Assembly (NCBI RefSeq): GCF_900107925.1
Contig: NZ_FNUJ01000007.1
Coordinates: 1-64,000 of the forward strand
DNA: 64,000 bases
From: Amycolatopsis pretoriensis
Lineage (GTDB): Bacteria > Actinomycetota > Actinomycetes > Mycobacteriales > Pseudonocardiaceae
Direction of reading: 5' to 3'
Below are positions 48,471-57,258 of the stretch, piece by piece (within the stretch, counting starts at the first letter, position 1; every line of letters begins with the position of its first letter). The notes under the pieces were generated by a model. It worked only from the letters and a program-made list of their open reading frames with translations. It ran no database searches and was not told where the DNA came from. Position numbers and translations under genes: made by a program.

Positions 48471-49070
48471 ATGACCGACTCCGATCCCAAGGACGATCTG
48501 CGGCGATACCTGCAGACGGCCCGCGAAGCGCTGGTGTGGAAGCTCGACGGGCTTTCCGAGTACGACGTGCGCCGCCCGATGACGCCCACCGGGACCAACC
48601 TGCTCGGTCTGGTCAAGCACCTGGCCGGGGTCGAGCTCGGCTACTTCGGCGAGACGTTCGGCCGGAAGTTCCCGGAGCCGCTTCCGTGGTACGACACCAT
48701 GGACGACAACCCGGGCGTCGACTTCTGGGCGGCCGAGGACGAGTCGCGCGACGACATCGTCGGGCTCTACCGGCGCGTCTGGGCGTTCGCGGACGAGACC
48801 ATCGAGCCGAACCCGCTGGACGCGCCCGGCGAGGTCCCGTGGTGGCCGCCGGAGCGCCGCGAGGTGACGCTGCACCGGGTGCTGGTCCACGTGATCGCCG
48901 AGATCGACCGCCACGCCGGCCACGCCGACATCATCCGCGAGCTCATCGACGGCGGCGCCGGCCTGCGCGCCGACGCGTCGAACCTCCCCGACCAGGACGC
49001 GGACACGTGGGCGGAGTACCGCGAAAAGCTGGAGAAGGTCGCCCGCGCGGCCGGCCCGGCGCGGTCGTAG
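48471..49070 (+). CDS. DinB/DUF664-family protein
   Basis: The 199-residue four-helix-bundle protein has DinB-like metal-ligand positions: 'TNLLGLVKHLAGVELGYF' (first His) and 'HRVLVHVIAEIDRHAGHADIIRELID' (further His residues). Such proteins are often thiol-dependent enzymes using bacillithiol or mycothiol. It follows eccD by 14 bp but is not an ESX component; probably a co-transcribed bystander. Substrate unknown. Confidence 0.85.
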   Translation: MTDSDPKDDLRRYLQTAREALVWKLDGLSEYDVRRPMTPTGTNLLGLVKHLAGVELGYFGETFGRKFPEPLPWYDTMDDNPGVDFWAAEDESRDDIVGLYRRVWAFADETIEPNPLDAPGEVPWWPPERREVTLHRVLVHVIAEIDRHAGHADIIRELIDGGAGLRADASNLPDQDADTWAEYREKLEKVARAAGPARS

Positions 49071-49160
49071 TGCCCTGGGGCCTGTCCGGCGCGAACCCGC
49101 CGGACAGGTCTCTCCGGCGATGAGCCGCACCGGCCGGATCGGGACCGGCGCGGCGATTTT

Positions 49161-50207
49161 TCAGCTGTCCAAAGCCAAGGGAAGGGTCTGCCGCACGGCA
49201 GCCCCGTGCCGGCCGTGCAGCGGAATCGCCGCCGCCACGACCGGCGCCGGGGCACCCGGCCGGGCGCCCACCCGGACCGTCACTTCGGCCTTCTCACGCC
49301 CGCCCGGCGTCCGCGTCAGCGTGTACGACGTCGCCGTGAAAGCCGCTCCCGGCACCGAAAAGTCCACCACCCGGGACGACCGCGGCCGGAAGCACACCTG
49401 GCTCCCGTTGCCCCACACCCAGGACTTCCAGCGGTCCGGCGGCCCGGAAGCCGCCCCCTGGACGCCCAGCGCCACGCGCAGCTCCTTCGCCAGCTCACCG
49501 GCCTCCAGCACGGTGCTCTGGTACCCCGCCTCGGCCAGCGCGCCCATCAGGCTCAGCGCCGCCGACGCCGTGCTCCGCAACGCCCCCAGGTCGCCGCCGC
49601 CGCGGGCCAGGGCCGCGATCGGGGCCAGGTCCGGCCGGTACCGCACCGCCAGCCACCGCACCCGCAGCACCTGGTCGCCGCGCGGGATGGCCCACGTCAG
49701 CAGCTGCGCCGACGCCAGCGGCACGTCCGTGCGCGCGTAAGCGGAGCGCAACGCCTCCACCAGCGGGCCCGGCGCGCCCGGGCCCTGCGTCAGGCGGACC
49801 AGGGCGCTCCAGCCGCCGTCGACCTCGGCGACGCCGAAGCGGTTGCCCGCGCGGTCGACGTGCTGGCGCACCTTGACCGGGCCGGCGACCGACAGCAGCG
49901 GGTCGGGGCTCTCGCGGCGCGTGTCGTGGCGCCGCAGCCGGAACGCCGTCCAGGTCAGCGCCCAGCCCGCCAGGTGCCGCCCGGCGAACCGCACCGACGT
50001 CAGCAGGACCAGCAGCCCGGCGGCCGCGCTGACACCGATTCGCACCGGCTGCGCGACGCCGTCGACCAGCCACGCGAGCAGCACGGCGATCCCGGCGATC
50101 TCCCACAACGCGGCCTGCAGCGGCCGGATCGGCAGCAGCCAGGGCAGCGGCGTGGACGCGGGCCGCGGCGGTGCCGGACGCACGGCGCCGGCGGTTTCGA
50201 CGGACAC
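49161..50207 (-). CDS. eccE: Type VII secretion protein EccE
   Basis: The 348-residue protein has two closely spaced N-terminal membrane helices ('PLQAALWEIAGIAVLLAWLVDG', 'PVRIGVSAAAGLLVLLTSVRF') and a cytoplasmic domain with 'WALTWTAFRLRRHD', 'VGVAEVDGGW'-like strands ('NRFGVAEVDGGWSALVRL') and a 'YQSTVLEAGELAKELRVALG' helix. This is the EccE pattern: a peripheral stabiliser of the ESX membrane complex. It is divergent from eccB with 140 bp between. Its presence distinguishes this locus from EccE-less ESX-4 systems. Confidence 0.88.
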   Translation of the reverse strand: MSVETAGAVRPAPPRPASTPLPWLLPIRPLQAALWEIAGIAVLLAWLVDGVAQPVRIGVSAAAGLLVLLTSVRFAGRHLAGWALTWTAFRLRRHDTRRESPDPLLSVAGPVKVRQHVDRAGNRFGVAEVDGGWSALVRLTQGPGAPGPLVEALRSAYARTDVPLASAQLLTWAIPRGDQVLRVRWLAVRYRPDLAPIAALARGGGDLGALRSTASAALSLMGALAEAGYQSTVLEAGELAKELRVALGVQGAASGPPDRWKSWVWGNGSQVCFRPRSSRVVDFSVPGAAFTATSYTLTRTPGGREKAEVTVRVGARPGAPAPVVAAAIPLHGRHGAAVRQTLPLALDS

Positions 50208-50347
50208 GGGCTCCCCTTTCCCCGGGGCTCCGACGCTACTGCCTCCCCAGATGCCGCGTGGGCGTAAAAATTACCCTCCCCGTAGGCCGTCCGGGTGCCT
50301 AGCGTCGGGCACTCGGGAGGACGACGCACAGCCGGGGGCCAGTCAGC

Positions 50348-51769
50348 GTGTGGACGCAGCGGGACCAGATCCAGGCGTACCAGTTCCTCCGGCGCAGGCT
50401 CGTCTCCGCTCTCGTCGCGGCCGACGCCAACCACCCCGTCTCGCCCAGCCGCCGGCTCGTGCTCGCGACCGTGCTGGGGCTCGTGGCCGCGCTGCTCGTC
50501 ACCGCTGTCTTCGGCATCATCGGCCTGCTCAACCCCTCCGGCGGCAAGGACTGGCTGGCCGGCGGCAAGGTGATCGTCGAGGAGGGCACCGGCGCGCGGT
50601 TCGTGCTCGGCGCCGACGGCGTCCTGCACCCGGTCCTCAACTACGCCTCCGCGCGCCTGCTGGCCGGCGGCGCCGGCGACGCGACCGTGTCCGTCTCCTC
50701 GGAGAACCTCGGCAAGGCCGGCCGCGGCACCCAGATCGGCATCCCGGGCGCGCCGGACTCGCTGCCCGCCGCGAGCGCGCTCGTCACGACGCCGTGGACG
50801 AGCTGCAGCCGCACCACCCAGGACGCGCCCGCGTCGGCCGAGCCGCGCACCGCCGTCCTGCTCGCCGCGCCCGCGTCCGGCGTCGAACTGCCGCGCGACC
50901 AGGGCGTGATCGTCCGGCTGCCGTCGGGCGACCGGTTCCTGCTCGCGGGCGGACGCCGCTACAAGCTGTCCGACGAGGCCGCGACCGCGCTGCAGTTCGA
51001 CAGCTACCCGACGATCGCGGTGTCCGCGCGGTGGATCGACACCGTCCCGGCCGGCCGCGACCTGACCGCGTTGCCCGTCGACGGCGCCGGCGACCGCGGC
51101 CCCCGGGTGGGCGGCCGCGACTCCCGCGTCGGCGAGGTCCTCGCCGTCGTCGACGCGATGGCCGCGCCCGGCTCGGCGACGTCGTACTACCTGGTGCGCC
51201 GGGACGGGCTCGAACCGGTCGGGCAGACCGAGGCGAGCCTGCTGGTCACCACCGAAGCCAACGCGGCGGCCTACGAAGGGACGCCGAAGCCGGTCGAGGT
51301 CCGCGCGGCCGACGTCGCCGCCGTGCCGAAGGTCGCCGCGCCCCGGGCCGGGGGCGCCGACCCCGCGGCCTTCCCGGACCGCATCCCCGGCAAGGCGCCG
51401 ATCACCGGCGGCTCGGTCGCGCTGTGCGTTCAGGGCAGCCGGTTGCTCGTTTCGGCCGAATTCCCGCTTTCCCCTGGTGCCAAGGCAATCCAGGTCGCCA
51501 CGAGGACCGAAGCACGGGTGGCGGACGAGGTGTTCGTACCTCCGTCGGGGGGAGCCGTCGTCGTCGAATCCGGCTCGGCCACCACGTACCTGGTGACCGA
51601 CACGGGCCGGAAGTACCCGGTGGTGAACGCGCAGGCGCTGGCCTCGCTCGGCTACGGAAGCGTGGCGAAGTCACCGGTCGCAGGTAGTTTGCTGGCATTG
51701 GTGCCGACGGGCCCCGCGCTGGACCCGGCCACGGCCGGGCGGCCGGCTCCGTCGGGTGGAACGGGGTGA
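50348..51769 (+). CDS. eccB: Type VII secretion protein EccB
   Basis: The 473-residue protein begins 'MWTQRDQIQAYQFLRRRLVSALVAADANHPVSPSRRLVLATVLGLVAALLVTAVFGIIGLL', the classical EccB N-terminus with a single membrane helix at about residues 40-64. A large exported domain follows, with repeat-like elements ('RFVLGADGVLHPVLNYASARLL', 'PWTSCSRTTQD', 'YLVTDTGRKYPVVNAQALASLGYG') and two Cys fitting a disulfide. It is the extracytoplasmic core of the ESX complex. The GTG start is used. Its stop overlaps the following regulator gene. Confidence 0.95.
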   Translation: MWTQRDQIQAYQFLRRRLVSALVAADANHPVSPSRRLVLATVLGLVAALLVTAVFGIIGLLNPSGGKDWLAGGKVIVEEGTGARFVLGADGVLHPVLNYASARLLAGGAGDATVSVSSENLGKAGRGTQIGIPGAPDSLPAASALVTTPWTSCSRTTQDAPASAEPRTAVLLAAPASGVELPRDQGVIVRLPSGDRFLLAGGRRYKLSDEAATALQFDSYPTIAVSARWIDTVPAGRDLTALPVDGAGDRGPRVGGRDSRVGEVLAVVDAMAAPGSATSYYLVRRDGLEPVGQTEASLLVTTEANAAAYEGTPKPVEVRAADVAAVPKVAAPRAGGADPAAFPDRIPGKAPITGGSVALCVQGSRLLVSAEFPLSPGAKAIQVATRTEARVADEVFVPPSGGAVVVESGSATTYLVTDTGRKYPVVNAQALASLGYGSVAKSPVAGSLLALVPTGPALDPATAGRPAPSGGTG

Positions 51770-52473
51770 AAGTCGTGCAAATGACAGAAGAGCGTTCGAC
51801 CGGCGACGCAGACCTTGGGCGGGTCCGCGTCGCGGTCATCGAGGACCACCCGTTGTACCGCGTCTCGGTGGAGCGGGTGCTGGCCGAAGCCGAGTTCATC
51901 GAGCTCGGCGCGGTCGTGGACTCGGTGGCGCGGTTCCACGTCCACCGGCAGCCGCCGGGCAGCGTGGTGCTGCTGGACCTGGGCCTGCCCGGCGTCGCGG
52001 GGGCGGCCGCGGTGCTGGAGGTCTGCGAGCTCGGGCACCACGTGCTCGTGGTTTCCGCGCAGGCCGAACCCGAAGTCGTGCTGGGGGCGATCGCCGCGGG
52101 GGCGCGGGGGTTCCTCTCGAAGGACGTCGACGCGGACGAGCTGCTGATCGCGATCAAGACGGTGGCCGACGGCGGTGCGTACGTCTCCGCGGTGGTCGCC
52201 GGGATGATCATGAAGGACAACGCGGACCGGCCGGCCGTCTCCGCGGACGTCGAGCTGTCGCCGCGCGAGGAGCAGGTGCTGCGGCTCGTCGCGGCGGGGG
52301 AGCGCGACGTCGACATCGCGCTGATCCTCGGCATCGGCGTCCGGACCGTGCGGGGCTACCTCGACCGCATCCGCGACAAGACCGGCGAACGGCGGCGGCC
52401 GGGGCTGGTCAAGGAAGCCATCCGGCGCGGCCTGATCGGTGGCTCCGGGCCGCGGCGCGGCGGCCGCAAATGA
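51766..52473 (+). CDS. LuxR-type (NarL/FixJ) response regulator, first of a tandem pair
   Basis: The 235-residue regulator has a receiver domain (acidic pair near Asp27 in 'IEDHP', phosphoacceptor Asp71 in 'VLLDLGLPG', Lys119 in 'FLSKD') and a C-terminal LuxR helix-turn-helix ('LSPREEQVLRLVAAGERDVDIALILGIGVRTVRGYLDRIRDKTG'). GTG 51766 overlaps the eccB stop; ATG 51781 is an alternative start. No histidine kinase gene is adjacent. Probably transcribed with eccB and may control the ESX locus (inference from position). Confidence 0.9.
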   Translation: MKVVQMTEERSTGDADLGRVRVAVIEDHPLYRVSVERVLAEAEFIELGAVVDSVARFHVHRQPPGSVVLLDLGLPGVAGAAAVLEVCELGHHVLVVSAQAEPEVVLGAIAAGARGFLSKDVDADELLIAIKTVADGGAYVSAVVAGMIMKDNADRPAVSADVELSPREEQVLRLVAAGERDVDIALILGIGVRTVRGYLDRIRDKTGERRRPGLVKEAIRRGLIGGSGPRRGGRK

Positions 52474-53126
52474 GCGAGCCCGCCGACGACGCCCCGGCTC
52501 CCCGCCGGATCCACGTCGGGGTCATCGAGGATCACCCGCTCTACCGGTACGCGCTCACGCGCGTGCTCACCGAGGCACCCGACATCGAGCTCGGCGCGGT
52601 CGCCGACTCGGTGGCCCGGTTCGCGGTGCAGGACCAGCCGGCGGGCAGCGTCGTGGTCCTCGACCTCAAGCTCCGGGGCGTCCAGGACGCGGCCGCGGTC
52701 CTGGAGGTGGGGCAGATGGGGCACAAGGTGCTGGTGGTGTCCGCGCACGCGGAACAGCCGGAGGTCCTGGGGGCGATGCAGGCGGGCGCGAAGGGGTTCC
52801 TGTCGAAGGACGTCGACGGCGACGAGCTCCTGCGCGCGATCCGCACGATCGCCGACGACAACGCGTACGTGTCGCCGACGCTCGCCGGGATGATCATCCA
52901 GGACAGCGAAGAGCGCCACGCGGGCCCGAAGATCGTGCTGTCCGAGCGCGAGAAGCAGGTCCTCCGGCTGGTGGCGGCCGGGGAACGCGACGTCGACGTG
53001 GCGGAGATCCTGAACATCAGCGTCCGGACGGTCCGCTCGTACCTGGACCGCATCCGCGACAAGACGGGCGAACGCCGGCGCGCGGGGTTCGTCCGGGTCG
53101 CGATCCGCGAAGGCCTGCTCCGCTAG
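52470..53126 (+). CDS. LuxR-type (NarL/FixJ) response regulator, second of a tandem pair
   Basis: The 218-residue paralogue of the preceding protein is similar along its entire length. Acidic pair Glu20-Asp21, phosphoacceptor Asp65 in 'VVLDLKLRG', Lys113 in 'FLSKD', then a LuxR DNA-binding domain ('LSEREKQVLRLVAAGERDVDVAEILNISVRTVRSYLDRIRDKTG'). ATGA overlap with the first regulator. The pair may heterodimerise, as BldM and WhiI do in Streptomyces. Convergent with the nitrilase gene over two palindromes. Confidence 0.9.
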   Translation: MSEPADDAPAPRRIHVGVIEDHPLYRYALTRVLTEAPDIELGAVADSVARFAVQDQPAGSVVVLDLKLRGVQDAAAVLEVGQMGHKVLVVSAHAEQPEVLGAMQAGAKGFLSKDVDGDELLRAIRTIADDNAYVSPTLAGMIIQDSEERHAGPKIVLSEREKQVLRLVAAGERDVDVAEILNISVRTVRSYLDRIRDKTGERRRAGFVRVAIREGLLR

Positions 53127-53127
53127 C

Positions 53128-53200
53128 GCTCAAAGGCGGCACTTTCACGTGAAAGTGCCGCTTTGAGCCGCAAAGCGTAGCTTTCACGTGAAAGCTACGC
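53128..53200. repeat. Two adjacent palindromes sharing CTTTCACGTGAAAG
   Basis: 53128-53168 is a 41-base palindrome with one bulged base; 53175-53200 is a perfect 26-base palindrome. Both are centred on CTTTCACGTGAAAG and separated by 6 bases. They lie between convergent genes and would form two loop-poor hairpins, serving as bidirectional terminators. Confidence 0.85.
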
Positions 53201-53202
53201 GT

Positions 53203-53997
53203 CTAGAGCCGGCGGTTGGCGAGGGCGCCGGTGGCCGTGCGGGCCTTGGCCGCCACCGCGGGGTCCACGTCCACCAGCAGCGTCTCCGGCCCCGCGCCCG
53301 CGGCGGCGTGCACCCGGCCGAACCCGTCCGCGACCAGCGAATACCCGATCCCCGTGGGCGCCTTCGGGTTCACCGTGACGCCGGTCGCGGCCGGGTCGGC
53401 CTGGCCGCACGCCAGCACCCAGCAGCCCGAGTCCAGGGCCCGCGCCCGCACCAGCACCTCCCACTGCTCGCGCTTGCCCTCGCCGGCGCCCCAGGACGCC
53501 GGCAGCAGCACGACGTCGGCGCCGTCGTCGGCCAGCGCGCGGAACAGCTCCGGGAAGCGCACGTCGTAGCAGGTCGCGACGCCGTAGACGACGCCGTCCA
53601 GCTCGAACGTGGCCACCGCGGTGCCGGGAGCCACCGTGTCCGACTCGGCGAACCCGAACGCGTCGTAGAGGTGGATCTTGTCGTAGCCGCGGTGCTGGCC
53701 GCGGCCGGTGACCAGCAGCGTGTTGCGCACCCGGCCGCCGTCCGCCGGGGTGAACATGCCGGCGACGACCACGACGTCGTGCTCGGCCGCCACCGCGGCC
53801 ACCGCCGTCGCCCAGGGCCCGTCGAGCTCCTCCGCGACCGGCTCCAGCGGACGCCCGAACCGCGCCATCGTCGCTTCGGGGAACACGACGATCCGCGCGC
53901 CGTCCGCCACCGCGGCTTCGACGCCGGAGCGAATCAGCTTCAGGTTCGCCTCCGGATCGTCACCCGAGTTGACCTGGCACAACGCGATTCGCGCCAC
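53203..53997 (-). CDS. Carbon-nitrogen hydrolase (nitrilase superfamily)
   Basis: The 264-residue enzyme starts at GTG 53997, set by CAGGAGGCA just upstream. The Glu-Lys-Cys triad is visible: Glu in 'IVVFPEATM', Lys in 'YDKIHLYDAFGF' and Cys in 'GVATCYDVRFPELFR'. It belongs to the omega-amidase/Nit-like branch that hydrolyses small amides, such as deaminated glutathione or 2-oxoacid amides. Precise substrate not deducible. Divergent from hisD. Confidence 0.9.
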   Translation of the reverse strand: MARIALCQVNSGDDPEANLKLIRSGVEAAVADGARIVVFPEATMARFGRPLEPVAEELDGPWATAVAAVAAEHDVVVVAGMFTPADGGRVRNTLLVTGRGQHRGYDKIHLYDAFGFAESDTVAPGTAVATFELDGVVYGVATCYDVRFPELFRALADDGADVVLLPASWGAGEGKREQWEVLVRARALDSGCWVLACGQADPAATGVTVNPKAPTGIGYSLVADGFGRVHAAAGAGPETLLVDVDPAVAAKARTATGALANRRL

Positions 53998-54068
53998 CGC
54001 TGCCTCCTGCATGCTGGGATCGGCCGTCACCGGGGAGTATCGCTGAAAACCCGCTGGGCGTGACCTCG

Positions 54069-54074
54069 TACCCT
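54069..54074 (+). promoter_or_regulatory. -10 element for leaderless hisD
   Basis: TACCCT lies 6 bases before the hisD ATG and no ribosome site is present, so transcription probably starts at the A of the start codon. Confidence 0.45.
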
Positions 54075-54080
54075 GGGAGC

Positions 54081-55403
54081 ATGTTGAACCGCACCGACCT
54101 GCGCGGGCAGGTCCCGACCGCCGCCGAACTGCGCGCCACGCTCCCACGCGCCGAATACGACGTGGACGCGGCGCTGCATCACGTGCGCCCGGTGGTCGAG
54201 GCGGTCCGTGACCGCGGTGTCGAAGCCGTCCTCGAGTACACCGAGAAGTTCGACAAGGTGCGCCCCGCGTCCGTGCGGGTGCCGCGTGCTTCGCTGACGC
54301 AGGCCCTGGCGGAGCTGGACCCGGCCGTGCGCGCCGCGCTGGAGGAGTCGATCACGCGCGCCCGCAAGGTGCACGCGGAGCAGCGCCGCACCGACGTCAC
54401 GACCGCGGTCGTCGACGGCGGCACGGTCACCGAGAAGTGGGTGCCGGTCGAGCGCGTCGGGCTGTACGCGCCGGGCGGGCTGGCCGTGTACCCCTCGACC
54501 GTGGTGATGAACGTCGTCCCGGCGCAGATCGCCGGCGTCGGCTCGCTGGTCGTGTGCTCGCCGCCCCAGGCCGCGTTCGACGGGCTGCCGCACCCGACCA
54601 TCCTCGCCGCGGCCGAGCTGCTCGGCGTCGACGAGGTGTGGGCGGCCGGCGGCGCGCAGGCCGTCGCGCTGCTCGCGTACGGCGGCACGGACACCGACGG
54701 CGCCGAGCTCGCCCCGGTCGACATCGTCACCGGCCCGGGCAACATCTACCTCACCGCGGCCAAGCGCCTCCTGCGCGGCCTGATCGGCATCGACTCCGAA
54801 GCCGGGCCGACCGAGATCGCCATCCTGGCCGACGAGACCGCCGACCCGGTGCACGTCACCGCCGACCTGATCAGCCAGGCCGAGCACGACCCCCTCGCCG
54901 CGAGCGTGCTGGTGACGACGTCGGTCGAGCTGGCCGACGCCGTCGACAAGGAGCTGGTCAACCGCGTCGCCGCGACGAAGCACAGTTCGCGCGTCGCGGA
55001 AGCGTTGGCGGGCAAGCAGTCCGGGATCATCTTGGTGTCCACAGTGGACGACGGACTGCGCGTGGTCGACGCGTACGCCGCCGAGCACCTGGAGATCCAG
55101 ACGGCGGACGCTCGCGCGGTCGCCGCCCGGGTCCGCAACGCCGGCGCGATCTTCGTCGGCGCGTACGCCCCGGTGTCGCTGGGCGACTACTGCGCCGGGT
55201 CCAACCACGTCCTGCCCACCGGCGGGTTCGCCCGCCACTCCTCGGGCCTGTCCGTGCAGAGCTTCCTCAAGGGCATCCACGTCGTGGACTACTCCGAGGA
55301 CGCGCTGCGCGAGGTCGCCGGCCGCGTCGTCGCGCTGGCCGACGCCGAGGACCTGCCCGCGCACGGCGAGGCCGTCACCGCGCGGTTCGGAGGTGCGCTC
55401 TGA
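54081..55403 (+). CDS. hisD: Histidinol dehydrogenase
   Basis: The 440-residue NAD- and zinc-dependent enzyme oxidises histidinol to histidine in two steps. Family motifs are 'ERVGLYAPGGLAVYPSTVVMNVVPAQIAGV', 'VDIVTGPGNIYLTAAKR', 'IDSEAGPTEIAILADETADP', 'ISQAEHDPLAASVLVTTS' and 'AGSNHVLPTGGFARHSSGLSVQSFLK'. It heads hisD-hisC-hisB, with hisC starting in an ATGA-type overlap (TGATG). Confidence 0.97.
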   Translation: MLNRTDLRGQVPTAAELRATLPRAEYDVDAALHHVRPVVEAVRDRGVEAVLEYTEKFDKVRPASVRVPRASLTQALAELDPAVRAALEESITRARKVHAEQRRTDVTTAVVDGGTVTEKWVPVERVGLYAPGGLAVYPSTVVMNVVPAQIAGVGSLVVCSPPQAAFDGLPHPTILAAAELLGVDEVWAAGGAQAVALLAYGGTDTDGAELAPVDIVTGPGNIYLTAAKRLLRGLIGIDSEAGPTEIAILADETADPVHVTADLISQAEHDPLAASVLVTTSVELADAVDKELVNRVAATKHSSRVAEALAGKQSGIILVSTVDDGLRVVDAYAAEHLEIQTADARAVAARVRNAGAIFVGAYAPVSLGDYCAGSNHVLPTGGFARHSSGLSVQSFLKGIHVVDYSEDALREVAGRVVALADAEDLPAHGEAVTARFGGAL

Positions 55404-56503
55404 TGGCGATCGGCGAAGAGGTCACGCTGGAGCAGCTGCCGCTGCGCGAGGACCTGCGCGGCAAGATGCCGTACGGGGCGCCGCAGCTGGACGTCCCGAT
55501 CCGGCTCAACACCAACGAAAACCCCTACCCGCCGCCGCCTTCGCTCGTCGAAGACGTGGCCGAGGCGGTCCGCGTGGAGGCCGCCGAGCTGCACCGCTAC
55601 CCGGACCGCGACGCGCTCGAGCTGCGCCACGACCTGGCCGACTACCTGAGCGTGTCGACGCGGGTGGTGCTCACCGAGGCGAACGTCTGGGCCGCCAACG
55701 GGTCCAACGAGGTGCTGCAGCAGATCCTGCAGGCGTTCGGCGGTCCCGGGCGCAGCGCGCTGGGGTTCGAGCCGTCGTACTCGATGCACCCGATCATCGC
55801 GTCGGGCACGCGCACCGAGTGGGTGCCGTCCCCGCGTCGCGACGACTTCACGCTGGACACGGCCGCGGCGGCCGAGGTCATCGCTTCGAAACGGCCGGAC
55901 ATCGTGTTCGTCACGAGCCCGAACAACCCGACCGGCGGCTCGATCCCGCTTTCCGAGCTGCGTGCGCTGCTGGACGCGGCCACCGGGATCGTCGTCGTCG
56001 ACGAGGCGTACGCGGAGTTTTCGTCGCAGCCGAGCGCGGTCTCACTGCTGGCGGACTACCCGGCTTCGCTGATCGTCTCGCGCACGATGAGCAAGGCGTT
56101 CGCGTTCGCGGGTGGCCGGCTGGGCTATCTGGCCGCGGCGCCGGCGGTCGTCGACGCGTTGCAGCTGGTGCGGCTGCCGTACCACCTTTCGCGCCTGACG
56201 CAGGCGGCGGCGCGGGCGGCGTTGCGCCACGCGGACGCCACTTTGGACAGTGTGCACAAGCTGGCCGCGGAACGCGACCGCGTCGTGGAAGCCTTGGCGG
56301 GACTGGGGTACGACCCCGTGCCGAGCGACTCGAACTTCGTCCTCTTCGGACGGTTTTCGGTCCCGGCGGACGCGTGGCGGTCCTATTTGGACAAGGGGGT
56401 GCTGATCCGCGACCCGGGCATCCCCGGTCACCTGCGCGTGAGCATCGGCACCCCGGAGGAGAACGACGCCTTCCTCGAGGCGAGTAAGGAAGTCTCGCGA
56501 TGA
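55403..56503 (+). CDS. hisC: Histidinol-phosphate aminotransferase
   Basis: The 366-residue class I/II PLP enzyme converts imidazole-acetol phosphate to histidinol phosphate. Motifs are 'RLNTNENPYPPPPSLVEDV', 'ELHRYPDRDALELRHDLADYL', 'ANGSNEVLQQILQAFGG', 'SPNNPTGGSIPLSEL', 'VVVDEAYAEF' and the PLP lysine in 'SRTMSKAFAFAGGRLGYL'. It overlaps both neighbours by a few bases (operon). Confidence 0.97.
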   Translation: MAIGEEVTLEQLPLREDLRGKMPYGAPQLDVPIRLNTNENPYPPPPSLVEDVAEAVRVEAAELHRYPDRDALELRHDLADYLSVSTRVVLTEANVWAANGSNEVLQQILQAFGGPGRSALGFEPSYSMHPIIASGTRTEWVPSPRRDDFTLDTAAAAEVIASKRPDIVFVTSPNNPTGGSIPLSELRALLDAATGIVVVDEAYAEFSSQPSAVSLLADYPASLIVSRTMSKAFAFAGGRLGYLAAAPAVVDALQLVRLPYHLSRLTQAAARAALRHADATLDSVHKLAAERDRVVEALAGLGYDPVPSDSNFVLFGRFSVPADAWRSYLDKGVLIRDPGIPGHLRVSIGTPEENDAFLEASKEVSR

Positions 56504-57099
56504 CCCGCATCGGCAAGGTCGAACGGACCACCAAGGAGTCCTCGATCTTCGTCCAGCTGGACCTCGACGGCACGGGCGAGGTGGAGATCTCCACGGGCGT
56601 GCCCTTCTACGACCACATGCTGACGGCGTTCGGCGTCCACGGCTCCCTGGACCTCAAGGTGGAGGCCACGGGCGACATCCACATTGACGCGCACCACACG
56701 GTCGAGGACACGGCGATCGTGCTGGGCCAGGCGATCCGCCAGGCCCTGGGCGACAAGAGCGGCATCCGCCGTTTCGGCGACGCGTGGATCCCGATGGACG
56801 AAACCCTGGCCCACGCGGCGATCGACGTGTCGGGCCGGCCGTACTGCGTGCATGTGGGGGAGCCGGAGCAGTTCAACACGTTCGCGATCGGCGGAAACTA
56901 CCCGTTCGTGCTGACGCGCCACGTGTTCGACTCGCTGTCGTTCCACGCGCAGATCGCGTTGCACGTGCGGGTGATCCACGGCCGCGACCCGCACCACATA
57001 GCGGAGGCGGAGTACAAGGCGGTGGCAAGGGCGCTGCGCGCGGCGACGGAGCCGGACCCGAGGGCGGGCGGAATCCCGTCGACGAAGGGCGTTCTGTGA
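56500..57099 (+). CDS. hisB: Imidazoleglycerol-phosphate dehydratase
   Basis: The 199-residue monofunctional HisB (no phosphatase domain) dehydrates imidazoleglycerol phosphate. Manganese-binding motifs are present: 'TGVPFYDHMLTAFGVHGSLDL', 'DAHHTVEDTAIVLGQA', 'RFGDAWIPMDETLAHAAIDVSGRP' and 'LHVRVIHGRDPHHIAEAEYKAVARALR'. ATGA-coupled to hisC. In many relatives hisH follows; here it does not. Confidence 0.97.
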   Translation: MTRIGKVERTTKESSIFVQLDLDGTGEVEISTGVPFYDHMLTAFGVHGSLDLKVEATGDIHIDAHHTVEDTAIVLGQAIRQALGDKSGIRRFGDAWIPMDETLAHAAIDVSGRPYCVHVGEPEQFNTFAIGGNYPFVLTRHVFDSLSFHAQIALHVRVIHGRDPHHIAEAEYKAVARALRAATEPDPRAGGIPSTKGVL

Positions 57100-57254
57100 A
57101 CAACGGAGTAGTCGGAGTCCTCCTGCTCGCGCTCGGAGGATTCCTGGTGGGCGGCGTCTATTCGACGTGGAAGACGGCCAAGTTCATGGCGGTGGTCCTG
57201 GGCATCGCAGCCCTCCTCGCCATCGGCGGCGCCATCTTCTGGCTCATGAGCTGA
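57096..57254 (+). CDS. Small two-helix membrane protein after hisB
   Basis: The 52-residue product starts at GTG 57096, overlapping the hisB stop (GTGA). It has two hydrophobic helices ('NNGVVGVLLLALGGFLVGGVYSTW' and 'FMAVVLGIAALLAIGGAIFWLM') joined by 'KTAK'. The coupling to hisB and clean membrane pattern argue that it is real. Function unknown. It is the last gene of the his unit here. Confidence 0.7.
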   Translation: MNNGVVGVLLLALGGFLVGGVYSTWKTAKFMAVVLGIAALLAIGGAIFWLMS

Positions 57255-57258
57255 AAAG

